Shown here: in pieces, positions 21,621-31,964 of the stretch | How the letters are laid out: every line of letters starts with the position of its first letter | Numbering within the stretch: position 1 is the first letter of the stretch | Assembly (NCBI GenBank): GCA_031769625.1 | Contig: JAUIMM010000686.1 | Span: 558,001 to 622,000, forward strand | Direction: 5' to 3' | DNA length: 64,000 bases | Origin: Taudactylus pleione | Taxonomy: Eukaryota > Chordata > Amphibia > Anura > Myobatrachidae | The notes under the pieces: generated by a model | What the model saw: only the letters and a program-made list of their open reading frames with translations | What the model was told of the DNA's origin: nothing | Databases searched by the model: none | Made by a program: the position numbers and the translations under genes

Positions 21621-24600
21621 ATGGAGGACCAAACTTTCTCCGATAAAAATAAAATAGAGAAAGATCAAGAACCACTTCCTCCTAGTGCTGAAGCTGCTGC
21701 CACTAGTCATGACATAGACGATAACATGCCATCAACGTCGTCTGCCAAGGCCGATGCCCAATGTCATAGTAGAGGGCACATACAATCCCAAATGGCAAAG
21801 TTCAGGAAAATGACCTTGAAAAAGACATTTAAATCAGCTGAAGAGAAACGTAAACTTGCCAATATGCCATTTACGACACGGAGTGGCAAGGAACGGCTAA
21901 GGTCGATCCCTAGTATGTTCATGACTAGTGGTTCAGCTTCACATGACGATGGAAGCACTCCTCCCACTAAAAAAATCAAAAGAGTTAAGCTGGCAAAAGC
22001 ACAGCGAAGAACTGTGCTTTCTAAGAAGATATCACAAATCCCCAAGGAGAGTCCAAGTGTGGTGGTGGTTGCGATGCCTGACCTTCCCAGCACTGGACGG
22101 GAAGAGGTGGCTCTTTCCACCATTTGCACGCCCCCTGCAAGTGCTGAAAGGAGCACCCACAGTCCACTTGCTGATATGCAAATTGAAGATGTCACTGTTG
22201 AAGTACAACAGGATGAGGATACTGGTGTAGCTGGCGCTGAGGAGGAAGTTGGCGAGGAGGATTCTGATGGTGATGTGGTTTGTTTAAATCAGGCTCCGGG
22301 GGAGACAGTTGTTGTCCGTGGGATGAAAAAGCCCATCACGGTCATGCCTGGGCAGAAGACCAAACATTCCACCTCTTTGGTCTGGCAATATTTCTATCCA
22401 AATCCGGACAACAACTGTCTTGCCATATGTACCATATGTAAAGGTGAAATAAGTAGGGGTAGGGACGTCAACCACCTAGGAACATCCTCCCTTATACGGC
22501 ACCTGCAGCGCGTTCATAAAAAGTTACTGTCAAGTTCAGAAACTTTGGCTCAGACCGTAAGCAGTCCAGGGACACCTAAATCCCGTTGTCCTGTTGTATC
22601 CAAGCGCCTGCAAACCACACCGTCAACTCCCTCCTCGTCAATTTCCTCCTTAGTCAGGATCGGAAGTAGTCCTGCAGGCCATATCACTGGCATGACTGAC
22701 TCTCCTATCCGGGATTCCTCCGGAGGATCCTGCATTGCTACGCCTACTGCTGCCGCTGCTGCTGTTGCTGCTGCTGCTGGGAGTCGTTCATCATCCCAGA
22801 GAGGAAGTAGGAACACCACTACTTTTACTAAACAATTGACCCTCCAACAGTCCTTAGCGAGGAGGATGAAGTACGACAGCAGTCATCCTGAAGCAAAACG
22901 TATAACTGAGGCCTTGACTGCTATGTTGGTGTTAGACGTGCGTCCGGTATCCGCCATTAGTGCAGTGGGATTTAGACAATTGATGGAGGTAGTGTGTCCC
23001 CGGTTCCAAATCCCGTCTAAATTCCACTTCACTAGGCAGGCGATACCGAGACTGTACAGAAACGTCAGAAAAAGTGTCCTGAAAAATGCCGTTGTACACA
23101 ATGTCCACTTAACCACGGACATGTGGACAAGTGGAACAGGGCAGACTAAGGACTATATGACTGTGACAGCCCACTGGGTAGATGTATCACCTTACGCAGC
23201 AACAGCAGCAGCGTCACCAGTAGCAGCATCTCAGAAACGCCAGCTCGTTACAAGGCAGGCTACGCTGTGTATCACCGGTTTCAGTAAGAGGCACACCGCC
23301 GACAACCTCTTAGAGAAACTGAGGGAAATCATCGCCCAGTGGCTTACCCCACTTAGACTCTCCTGGGGATTTGTGATATCTGACAACGCCACCAATATTG
23401 TGCGGGCATTACATCTGGGCAAATTCCAGCACGTCCCATGTTTTGCTCACACAATAAACTTGGTGGTGCAGAATTTTCTGAAAAGCGACAGGGGCGTGCA
23501 GGAGACGCTTTGGGTGGCCCGAAAAATTTCTGGCCACTTTCGCCATTCAGCGACTGCGTGCCGAAGACTGGAGCGCCAGCAAACACTCTTGAACCTGCCC
23601 CGCCATCACCTGAAGCAAGAGGTTGTGACGCGGTGGAACTCAACCCTCTATATGCTTCAGAGGATGGAGGAGCAGCAAAAGGCCATACAAGCCTATACAT
23701 CCACCTATGACATAGGCAAAGGAGGGGGTATGCACCTGACTCAAGCGCAGTGGAGAATGATTTCCGTGTTGTGCAAGGTTCTTCAGCCCTTCGAACTTGC
23801 CACACGTGAAGTCAGTTCAGACACTGCCAGCTTGAGTCAGGTCATTCCCCTCATCAGGCTTTTGCAGAAGCAGCTGGAGAAAGTGAAGGAGGAGCTAAGA
23901 CGGAGCGATTCCGCTCGGCATGTGGGACTTGTGGATGAAGCCCTTCATTCGCTTTGCCAGGATTCCAGGGTGGTCAATCTGTTGAAATCAGACCACTACA
24001 TTTTGGCCACCGTGCTCGATCCTAGGTTTAAAGCCTATGTGGTGTCTCTCTTTCCGGCCGACACAAGCCTGCAGAGGTGCAAAGACCTGCTGGTGAACAC
24101 ACTGTCAGCTGAAGCGGAACGTGACACGTCAACGGCTCCTTCTTCATTTTCTCCCGCAACTGGGGCTGCCAGGAAAAAACTTAGGTATCCTAAGCAACCC
24201 GCTGGCGGTGATGCAGGGCAGGCAGGACCAAGTTTGGACATCTGGTCCGGACTGAAGGACCTGGCAACAATTTCTGACATGTCTACTGTCACTGCATATG
24301 ATACTGTCACCATTGACAGAATGGTGGAGGATTACATCGGTGACAGCATCCAAGTAGGCATGTCAGACAGTCCATACCTGTACTGGCAGGAAAAAGAGGC
24401 AATTTGGAGGCCCCTGTACAAACTGGCTCTATTTTACCTGAGTTGCCCCCCCTCCAGTGTGTACTCCGAAAGAGTGTTTAGTGCAGCCGGGAACCTTGTC
24501 AGCGAAAGGCGTAGGAGGTTGCTTCCACAGAATGTGGAGAAGATGATGTTCATCAAAATGAATTATCAGCTCTTCCAGGGAGACCAGCCTCCAGAACGTA

Positions 24601-24728
24601 CAGAGGGACCTGTGGTGGTGGATTCAAGTGGGGACGAGTTAATACTTTGTGAGGATGAGGATGTACACACTGAAGAGGGTGAGGAATCGGTGGATGAGGA
24701 GGATGAGGATGACATCTTGCCTCCGTAG
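21621..24728 (+). CDS. hAT transposase with N-terminal BED zinc finger, 1035 aa
   Basis: Encodes the DNA transposase that binds the element ends, cuts it out and reinserts it with 8-bp target duplication, acting in the nucleus. Visible in order: an acidic/serine-rich start; a lysine-rich likely nuclear signal (TKKIKRVKLAK, about residues 115-125); an acidic stretch near 200-220; a BED finger with C270, C273, H294 and H299 and the upstream aromatic VWQYF; an alanine run near 377-387; the RNase H-like core with D500 in TTDMWTSG and D588 in ISDNATN, then CFAHTINL; and hATC with SVYSERVFSAAGN near 945-957. I did not assign the third acidic residue. The tail is strongly acidic. ATG 21621 is the first ATG after the element end and has an AAATGG context. 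At 1035 aa it is longer than many hAT transposases, mainly through the N-terminal extension. No stop or frameshift; a nearly identical copy in hAT-1 is broken. Confidence 0.95.
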   Translation: MEDQTFSDKNKIEKDQEPLPPSAEAAATSHDIDDNMPSTSSAKADAQCHSRGHIQSQMAKFRKMTLKKTFKSAEEKRKLANMPFTTRSGKERLRSIPSMFMTSGSASHDDGSTPPTKKIKRVKLAKAQRRTVLSKKISQIPKESPSVVVVAMPDLPSTGREEVALSTICTPPASAERSTHSPLADMQIEDVTVEVQQDEDTGVAGAEEEVGEEDSDGDVVCLNQAPGETVVVRGMKKPITVMPGQKTKHSTSLVWQYFYPNPDNNCLAICTICKGEISRGRDVNHLGTSSLIRHLQRVHKKLLSSSETLAQTVSSPGTPKSRCPVVSKRLQTTPSTPSSSISSLVRIGSSPAGHITGMTDSPIRDSSGGSCIATPTAAAAAVAAAAGSRSSSQRGSRNTTTFTKQLTLQQSLARRMKYDSSHPEAKRITEALTAMLVLDVRPVSAISAVGFRQLMEVVCPRFQIPSKFHFTRQAIPRLYRNVRKSVLKNAVVHNVHLTTDMWTSGTGQTKDYMTVTAHWVDVSPYAATAAASPVAASQKRQLVTRQATLCITGFSKRHTADNLLEKLREIIAQWLTPLRLSWGFVISDNATNIVRALHLGKFQHVPCFAHTINLVVQNFLKSDRGVQETLWVARKISGHFRHSATACRRLERQQTLLNLPRHHLKQEVVTRWNSTLYMLQRMEEQQKAIQAYTSTYDIGKGGGMHLTQAQWRMISVLCKVLQPFELATREVSSDTASLSQVIPLIRLLQKQLEKVKEELRRSDSARHVGLVDEALHSLCQDSRVVNLLKSDHYILATVLDPRFKAYVVSLFPADTSLQRCKDLLVNTLSAEAERDTSTAPSSFSPATGAARKKLRYPKQPAGGDAGQAGPSLDIWSGLKDLATISDMSTVTAYDTVTIDRMVEDYIGDSIQVGMSDSPYLYWQEKEAIWRPLYKLALFYLSCPPSSVYSERVFSAAGNLVSERRRRLLPQNVEKMMFIKMNYQLFQGDQPPERTEGPVVVDSSGDELILCEDEDVHTEEGEESVDEEDEDDILPP

Positions 24729-24786
24729 AGCCAGTTTGTGCAGGGACACATTAATTGCCAGCTTGTTTTGTGGGGGCCCAAACGAA

Positions 24787-24839
24787 CCAATCATTTCAGC
24801 CACAGTTGTGTGGCAGACCCTGGCGCTGAAATGATTGAT
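24787..24839. other. Hairpin after the transposase stop (hAT-3)
   Basis: CCAATCATTTCAGC and GCTGAAATGATTG form inverted arms about 60 bp past the stop codon. The same hairpin is at about 1502-1555 in hAT-1 and 15261-15313 in hAT-2. It could be an RNA 3'-end structure or a subterminal transposase site. Confidence 0.6.
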
Positions 24840-25370
24840 TTGTTAAAGTGTGCATGTCCTGTTTATACAACATAAGGGTGGGTGGGAGGGCCCAAGGACA
24901 ATTCCATCTTGCACCTCTTTTTTTCTTTGCATTATGTACAGTTTGGGGCCTAGTTTTTCTAACTGCCATCCTGTCTGCCACTGCAGTGTCACTCCTAGAT
25001 GGGTCACGTGTTTGTGCCGCCCACTCGTGTCGCTTAGCATAGTCATCCAGCTACCTCGGTGCAACCTTTTGGACATAAAAACACTATTGTGAGGTGTGAG
25101 GTGTTCAGAATAGACTGGAAATGAGTGGAAATTAAGGTTATTGAGGTTAATAATAGCATAGGAGCAGAAAAACCTACAAATTCTGTGATTTTAGCTGTTT
25201 TTATGCTTTTTTTCAAAAAAATACAGATCCAAAACACAAAACCCAGAACCCAAAACACGGAAGGGTGGTTTTGGCAAAACCAATCCAGATCCAAAACACG
25301 AAGAAAGATCCAGATCCAAAACCAAAACACAAAACACGAAAAGTGGCCGGTGCACACCCCTAGTATAAAC

Positions 25371-25800
25371 TAACCTATTCTACCCCTAACCCTCCCTTAG
25401 GGGTGCCTAACCCTAACCTTTGCCCCAAGTGCCTAACCCTAATCCCCCCTGTAAGTGCCTAAACCTAACCCCTCCTTTCCCGCCACCTAAATCTAAGTCC
25501 CCTGGGGGGGGCCTAACCCTAACCTCCCCCCGGGGGTGCCTAACCCTAACCCTCTCTTCCCCTAGCCTGACCCTAACCTCCTTAGGGGGTGCCTAACCCT
25601 AAGTCCCCCCTGGGAGCCCTAAACCTAACCCTGCCCCCCACTTGGCTGTCCGCGCCGGGCACCGGTCTCCCGGGGTAGGTAAAATGACAGGAGTCAAGAT
25701 TTCAATGCCTGTCATTTAACCCTTGCCGGGATTTAGCATTTGGGAAGACGGCGGTCGGCATTGCGTCTGCCGGCTTACCGACTGTTTCCCTCCATGGGTG
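25371..25800. repeat. CCTAACCCT-rich interspersed repeat
   Basis: Imperfect units such as GTGCCTAACCCTAACC run to about 25640, followed by GGGATTTAGCATTTGGGAAG and other motifs shared in style with 8400-8640 and 44110-44540. A small hairpin follows at 25796-25871 (TAGCGACTTA ... TAAGTCGCTA). Confidence 0.6.
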
Positions 25801-25910
25801 GTGACAATCATAGCGACTTATAAATAATGCAAGGTAAGCCTCTCTAAGTCGCTATGAGTGCCGCCACCCACGGATTTGTTATATCTATTTATCTATATAT
25901 ATACACATAT

Positions 25911-26223
25911 CAGGGTTGCCAACCCTCCCGGAAGGCTCCCGATTTTTTGGGTAATCCCCGGAAGGGTAGGCACTTCTCCCGCATTCCGCTCACTTCCTAG
26001 TGAAGTGGGCAGAATGGGGAGAATATTCCCGGTGATCGGCGGGTCCAGAGATAGGGGACGGCTCTAATGACACGATTCTATGAGAATCTAATCATTTGGC
26101 CGTTTGCGGCAAATTGACGCCTGGGGGCGGGGCTTAATGGCGCTAACCATATGCCCCCTCCCCCAACCTGTTTATCCTCCTCGGGCTTCTCCGGGAAGAA
26201 AACAGAAGAAGTCGGCAAGTATG
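25911..26223. mobile_element. Non-autonomous hAT element, CATACTTGCC family, 313 bp
   Basis: Ends CAGGGTTGCC and GGCAAGTATG. Flanks ACACATAT (25903-25910) and ACACATTA (26224-26231) agree at six of eight positions, consistent with an aged target duplication. Opposite orientation to the member at 13601. Confidence 0.7.
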
Positions 26224-26231
26224 ACACATTA

Positions 26232-26853
26232 GGTACAACCGCATTTTTTACGACACTGAGGACACTTTTTCTGACGTTTCTGTACATTCTCGGTATCGCC
26301 TGCCTAGTGAAGTGGAATCCAGACGGGATTTGGTAATGGGGACACACTACCTCCATCAATTGTCTAAATCCCACTGCACTAATGGCGGATACCGGATGCA
26401 CGTGAATATCAGCAACTGGACCGTGGGTGCTCCTTCCAGCACTTGCAGAGGGTGTGCAAATGGTGGAAGGAGCCACCTCTTCCCGTCCAGTGTTGGGAAG
26501 GTCAGGCTTCGCAACCGCCGCCACACTTGGACTCTCCTTGGGGATTTGTGATATCTTCTTAGAACGCACAGTTCTTTGCTGTGCCTTTGCCAGCTTAACT
26601 CATTTAATTTTTCTAGCGGGAGGAGGTTTCCATCGTCATGTGAAGCTGAACCACTAGTCATGAACATAGGGAAAGACCTTAGCCGTTCCTTGCCACTCCG
26701 TGTCGTAAATGGCATATTGGCAAGTTTACGTTTCTCCTCAGATGATTTAAATGTATTTTTTAAGGTCATTTTCCTGAACTTTGTCATTTGGGATTTTATA
26801 TGCCCTCTACTATGATATTGGGCATCAGCCTTGGCAGATGATGTTGATGGCAT
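26232..26853 (-). pseudogene. hAT transposase fragment with internal deletion (hAT-4)
   Basis: The minus strand from 26853 reads MPSTSSAKADAQYHSRG, matching the N-terminal region of the hAT-3 protein from about residue 36. It passes through LANMPFTTRSGKERL, then shifts frame. At about 26404 it jumps over some 750 bp to the segment before the catalytic core (AVGFRQLMEVVCP). The zinc finger is lost. Not functional. Confidence 0.85.
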
Positions 26854-27573
26854 TTAATCATTTATGTAATGACTAGTGGCAGCAGCTGCAGCACTTTGGG
26901 GGTTACAGCACCCTTCAACAGACGAGCCAGCCGGCCCTTTACTTATGACACAGGCGCACGCTTGGTGCTACTTTTTTCATGCACGTGCGGCTACAGCGCA
27001 CACAAGTCACAAACACAGAAAAATATATATATAATTTTTTTTGGAGCGCACTTTGGGGGTTACAGCACCCTTCAACAGATGAGCCAGCTGGCCCTTTACT
27101 TATGACACAGGTGCACGCTTGGCGCTGCTTTGTTGATGCACATGCGGCCACAGCGCACACAAACAGAAAATATATATTTTTTTGTACTTGGGGGGAGCAC
27201 CCCTGATGGACATTGCACCCCCTGGACAACACTACAGTACCCATTTAGGACTACAGCCTTTATGGTACACTGCACTACACAGCCCAGCCAGCCCCTATGG
27301 ACTTTGGAGTGGACACAGACCCTATGGACGACAACAGCAGCACAACTCCCACCCTCCCTCTTTACTGTCCATAGCCGGAGTGAAAAATGGCGTCAACGTG
27401 GGAACCTTTTATTAAATCCAAAACCCGTGAGAATCCGACAGTGGGATGATGATGTTTTGCCTCGTTTTCAGATCTGAGTCAGATGGGAAAACTCAAACCT
27501 GACTCGGATCCGACTCAGATCGGGGGGGCTCGGGGGGGTTCGGATTTCAGAAATCCGAACCCGCTCATCCCTA
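26232..27573 (-). mobile_element. hAT-4: truncated, internally deleted fragment
   Basis: Retains part of the transposase gene, two diverged array units, the leader and the promoter-side end (GCTCATCCCTA, one TIR mismatch). The non-coding left end is missing, and it starts abruptly after the MITE at 25911. The units contain AACAGACGAGCCAGC, a variant not seen in hAT-1 or hAT-3, so this is an older or separate subfamily copy. Its TATA equivalent is mutated. Confidence 0.88.
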
Positions 27574-27797
27574 ATATATATATACACATACTGTACATAT
27601 ATACATAAATATATACATACATATATACATAAAGTACATACTTATATACTGTGTATATATACTTATATATATATATAAAATGCATGCATATACATACATA
27701 TATATATATACATATATACATACAGTACATACAGTACATACATATGTACATACAGTACATACATATATACTGTATACATACATATACATACACATAT

Positions 27798-27854
<57 letters not shown>
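27574..27854. repeat. AT/ACAT microsatellite between hAT fragments
   Basis: ATACAT-type and pure AT repeats. A hAT right end abuts on the left and a hAT left end on the right. The (AT)n stretch could itself contain target duplications of either insertion. Confidence 0.9.
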
Positions 27855-27857
<3 letters not shown>

Positions 27858-28388
27858 GGGTGTGCACCGGCCTCTTTTTGTGTTTTGGTTTTGGATCTGG
27901 ATCTTTCTTTGTGTTTTGGATCTGGAATGGTTTTGCCAAAACCACCCTTCCGTGTTTTGGGTTCTGGGTTTTGGATCTGTATTTTTTTGGGAAAAAAACA
28001 TAAAAACAGCTAAAATCACAGAATTTGTGGGTTTTTCTGTCCTATGCTATTATTAACCTCAATAACATTAATCTCCACTCATTTCCAGTCTATTCTGAAC
28101 ACCTCACAATAGTGTTTTTATGTCCAAAAGGTTGCACCAAGGTAGCTGGATGACTATGCTAAGCGATACGAGTGGGCGGCACAAACACGTGGCCCATCTA
28201 GGAGTGGCTCTGCAGTGGCAGACAGGATGACAGTTTGAAAAACTAGGCCCCAAACAGTACATAATGCAAAGAAAAAAATGAGGTGCTAGATGGAATTGTC
28301 CTTTGGCCCTCCCACCCACCCTTATGTTGTATAAACAGGACATGCACACTTTGACAAACTAATCATTTCAGCGCCCGGGTCTACCACA
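27855..28388 (-). mobile_element. hAT-5: left-end fragment only
   Basis: Starts TAGGGGTGTGCACCGGCC and matches the first ~550 bp of hAT-1 (977-1530), including the GGATCTGGAT region, then ends inside the post-stop hairpin where another repeat begins. No transposase sequence. Confidence 0.88.
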
Positions 28389-28390
28389 TG

Positions 28391-28760
28391 ACCAGGGCCG
28401 TCTCTTCCATTGGTCTTTTTGGGCTGCTGCCCAAGGGCCCGAAGGTTCTAGGGGCCCACCAACCCGACCCCCTGCAGCCGTTTTCAAAACAGAGCAGGTC
28501 CTTGAGCCTCAAGGCTTGACAACGCACTGTATGTGTTCTGTGCGGGGACGCTGACACAGGCAGAATCAGAGGGGGCCACTCCTGCCACTGCTGCCTGCTG
28601 GCCCGCACTAACAGGGGGAGGAATGTGCCTGCTCCAACCTGGGAACCCACCCCCCCATGGACCGATTGGTCAATTTTACTCTTCAGTCGCTGATGCTGAC
28701 GACAATGAGGGCGGAGTCAACGCGACAAGCCTAATCATGGGAGTTGCATCCTGCTGTTGT
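28391..28760. mobile_element. Possible hAT-type repeat starting CAGGGCCGTCTC
   Basis: CAGGGCCGTCTCTTCC resembles the CAGGGCCGCC end of the element at 33313-34212, followed by GGGGCCC-rich sequence. No matching right end found, so it is probably truncated by the TG-rich repeat or by the Gypsy remnant. Confidence 0.4.
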
Positions 28761-28764
28761 TAAG

Positions 28765-28953
28765 TGTAAGTAATAGTTATGTATTGTATGTGTTTTAGCA
28801 TGTGTATGTATGTGTCTAGTGTTAGTGTGTGTCTAGTGTTAGTGTGTATATATGTGTATGTATGTTATTGTGTATATATGTGTATGTAGTGTGTATGTAT
28901 GTGTTAGTGTGTATATATGTATATGTAGTGTGTTTATATCTGTATGTATGTGT
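28765..28953. repeat. TG-rich minisatellite
   Basis: GTGTATGTATGTG and GTCTAGTGTTAGTGT units. Open frames rich in Cys, Val and Tyr through it are repeat artefacts. Confidence 0.85.
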
Positions 28954-28954
28954 A

Positions 28955-30252
28955 GGCACTCGGAAGACCTTGGAGTTCCTGAAAAGACACTATTGGTGGC
29001 CTTCTATGAAGGCAGATATAATGGAGTTCATTTCTTACTGCTCCTCCTGTGCCCAGTATAAATCATCACGACAAGCTCCAGCTGGGGAATTGCTTCCACT
29101 ACCTACTCCATCACGTCCATGGACACATCTCTCCATGGATTTTGTCACAGACCTGCCAGTCTCTCAAGGCTTCAATACTATCTGGGTTGTAATAGATTGA
29201 TTCTCTAAGATGGTCCACTATATACCTTTGAAGAAGTTACCTTCTGTTCCTGACCTGGCACAGTTGTTCGTTCAACACATATTTCGTCTTCATGGCCTTC
29301 CTGCTGAAATTGTCTCTGACCGTGGTGTGCAATTTACTGCAAAATTCTGGAGGGCTTTGTGTTCTGTTCTTCAAGTGAAGTTAAAAACTTTTCCACGGCC
29401 TACCATCCGCAAAGCAACGGCTCCACCGAGAGAGTTAATCAAGATCTAGAGACTTTCTTAAGAATCTTTATGACATCTTCCCAGGACAATTGGGCTGCCT
29501 TGCTGCCATGGGCTGAGTTTGCACATAATGCTTCCTACCACTCGTCAACTAACCAAATGCCATTTCAGGTTGTTTATGGCCTTCATCCTTGTGTTCCCGA
29601 ATTCCGAAGCCTGCCTGTTTTTTATGTTCCGGCCGTGGAGGACACGGTGCGGAATTTTGCTGCCATCTGGACTCAAATACGGTCTGATTTGCTGAAGGCA
29701 TCCTCTCGCTATAAGACCCAGGCCGATAAGAAGCGTAGAATAGTTCCACGCATGCAAGTTGGAAACCAGGTTTGGTTGTCCACCCGGAATCTTCGTCTAA
29801 GAGTTCCTTCAAAGAAATTTGCACCCCGCTTCATTGGTCCCTTCACCATAACAGAAGTCATTAATCCAGTGGCCTATTGTTTAGTTACCCCATACCTAAA
29901 AATTCCTAATTCCTTCCATGTTTCCTTATTAAAACCTCTGGTTCTGAATAGGTTCCATAATGCTCTACCTGCTTCTCCTCGAGTCCAGATGGAGAGAGGA
30001 GTTGAGTTTGAGATCGCCCAGATCTTGGACTCTCATCTACGCAGAGGTCATTTACAGTATTTGCTGGACTGGAAAGGTTACGGTCCAGAGGAACGTTGCT
30101 GGACAGATGCTCGTGATGTCCACGCTCCCCCGCTCATCAAGAGATTTAATTCTGCTTATCCGGAGAAGCCTGGTGAGTGTCCTGAGGCCACCCCAAAAGG
30201 GGGGGTACATGCAGGGTATTTCAGCATGGCGCAAGGCGGGTGTTACCTGTGA
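28955..30252 (+). pseudogene. Gypsy integrase with C-terminal chromodomain, degraded
   Basis: Would encode the integrase that inserts the retrotransposon cDNA. Visible in order: the end of the zinc-binding HHCC domain (HYWWPSMKADI then CSSC); the catalytic core with [21 protein letters not shown] and the [15 protein letters not shown] block carrying the third acidic residue; the C-terminal segment (NQVWLSTRNLRL); and a chromodomain (EFEIAQILDSHLRRG then LLDWKGYGPEERCW). Chromodomains on such integrases are known to steer insertion to modified chromatin. It is broken by a TGA at 29198 in a likely CGA codon (VID-stop-FSKM) and by a frameshift near 29385. The first zinc-finger histidine lies outside the preserved part. 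Confidence 0.9.
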
Positions 30253-30990
30253 GGTCATTGTGGTGCGGGCTGCCTGGTGGCGGAGCTGGTGTCTGGCGGG
30301 GGGCTTTGGCTGCGCGCGTTGTTGTGCAGGCCTGTTGTCACTCTGCGCTGGTAAGGCCTGGTGGCGTCTCCGTTCCGTTTGGCATGGGCGCCACCATTTT
30401 GCCTTTTGGCCATGTAATGTGGCTGGCCAATCCTGGTGAGTCACTTGTTCCCTCCGGCCAGTAACAGCATGGCATGGGGTATTTAGGAAGGTTCAGTGCC
30501 TTCCTTCTTTGCCAGTGCAATGTGTATCTCAGCCTAGCTGGGAGTTCTCTGTGCTTATCCTGTTCCTGTGAAATTCGCTGTCTGCTAGTCTGCCTGTCAG
30601 CTCCTAGCTTCCGCTGGACTACCCCGCTTCCTCCACCACCCTTCCCCATACCCGAGTGCCTGAGCCTGCTGATATCCTGCTCATTTGCCTTAGTTCACTA
30701 CCTGCATACCTGGCTTATTATTTTCCTGCATCACTACCTGCATACCTGGTTGATTATTCCGGTCTCACTACCTGCACACCTGGACACTTCTAATTTTTTC
30801 TACTTGGACATTAACCCATTACTCCCACCACAGAACTCTAGTGCACGTTTATATATGCCTGGACTTTTATTTACTGCCATATTTTATGTATACTCAAGTA
30901 CGTATTAAAAAACCTAGTTTTATATTCAAACCCACTTCTGTGATCGCTCCTGCTACCACCCCGGGTCCACAAACAACCCAGAACATGACA
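30206..30990 (+). repeat. 3' LTR of the Gypsy remnant (approximate)
   Basis: Begins just after the polypurine tract and ends at GAACATGACA. It contains an ATTAAA polyadenylation-like signal at about 30903 and imperfect CACTACCTGCATACCTGG repeats near 30700-30780. No second LTR is present for comparison, so both limits are estimates. Confidence 0.55.
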
Positions 30991-31964
30991 GTGTAACATG
31001 TGATATCATGAATAGAATTAGGAACCCCCACGTCCCAGGGCCGCTGCATGTGAAGATGAAAGGGAAAGAGAGAAAAAAGGGAAAAGCGTGAAAAAGGAGG
31101 TAGGAAGACAATGACGTAAGCATTTTGTTTACCAGTGGTATACGAACATAAAAGATCAAAATGTATTTTAATACGCTAAGCGTATCACAGCGGGAGTCTT
31201 AGACTCAATGTTGTATAGAAACATATTACTTATCACCTCAAAGGGTGATAATTTATTCAACTGTTAGGAGGGGACTGATTTCAGTGGCAAATGCAGGATT
31301 TCTAGAGGGGGGTTTCCAAATGCTTGATTTTAGAGCGAGTGTGGCCAGTCCATGAAGAGGGCAGAATTAGTACCTAAACAGCTTTAATATGCGTCATACA
31401 TAGTGTATTGTGTGTGATAATTCCAGCATATACAGGACCAGCGATCACAGTAACCCATTATATGCAGTAGTAGGGCCATCCTGTCTGAGTTGACTGTATT
31501 TATTTTAAATGTGGGCACTGGGCACCATTCCAGGGCAAGGGAGCAAGTTCAGGAGCCTGGAGGAGCAGCAGAAGGACCTGGCACTGCCCTGGACATACTA
31601 TATATGTACATATTGGGCTCTATAGCAGTGCATCCCTAACAGTACATGTTTTCCAGATCTCCTAGTTGGTGCACAGGTTATTTATCACTGGCTGACACAT
31701 GTAAAAAGATCCACAGGTGGTGCTAATTATTTCATTTGTGATACTGAGAATAAAATGCAGCGCTAGTAACAATCTATTATATTACTATTTCTATTGTGGT
31801 CACAGTGTGTGCTGGGGAGGGGGGTTTCCAGGCAGATGGATTTATCCCAGTAGGAGAATGTGGGGTTATAACAAAATGAGATTTGGCTGCCTGTGGGGAA
31901 TCAAAGATGATTGGTTTGCCGTCTAGTACAACCCTTAATTTTGCTTTTCAAAACTTAATTTACA
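30991..31964. other. Intergenic, no gene seen
   Basis: Low-copy sequence. I see no splice-flanked coding segment, RNA gene or repeat with clear ends. Confidence 0.4.

Larger units (their letters stand above)
18661..25362 (+). mobile_element. hAT-3: apparently intact autonomous hAT transposon, 6702 bp
   Basis: Starts TAGGGGTGAGCGGG, ends GGTGCACACCCCTA, with a perfect 8-bp duplication GTATAAAC at 18653-18660 and 25363-25370. It lies inverted relative to hAT-1 and hAT-2. Order: terminal palindromic GACTCGGATC region, TATA box at 18821, non-repeated leader, ~15 array units, a continuous 1035-codon transposase ORF, then a non-coding end rich in GATCCAAAAC. With both ends, both target copies and an unbroken ORF it is the best candidate in the window for an active element and a source of transposase for hAT-2. 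Confidence 0.96.
28954..30990 (+). mobile_element. Ty3/Gypsy chromodomain retrotransposon, 3' part plus LTR
   Basis: Contains the integrase and chromodomain part of pol, a polypurine tract (AAAAGGGGGGG, about 30195-30205) and a 3' LTR-like region. Gag, protease, reverse transcriptase and the 5' LTR are not in the window, and the join to the TG-rich repeat at 28954 is abrupt. No intact frame. Confidence 0.88.

Noticed and set aside
25371..25640. Interstitial telomere
   Set aside because: Units are imperfect, vary in length and recur in several places with shared non-telomeric flanks, which fits a dispersed repeat.
30474..30908. 144-codon frame within the Gypsy LTR
   Set aside because: Lies in LTR sequence with leucine- and proline-rich low-complexity content and no domain; LTRs rarely code.
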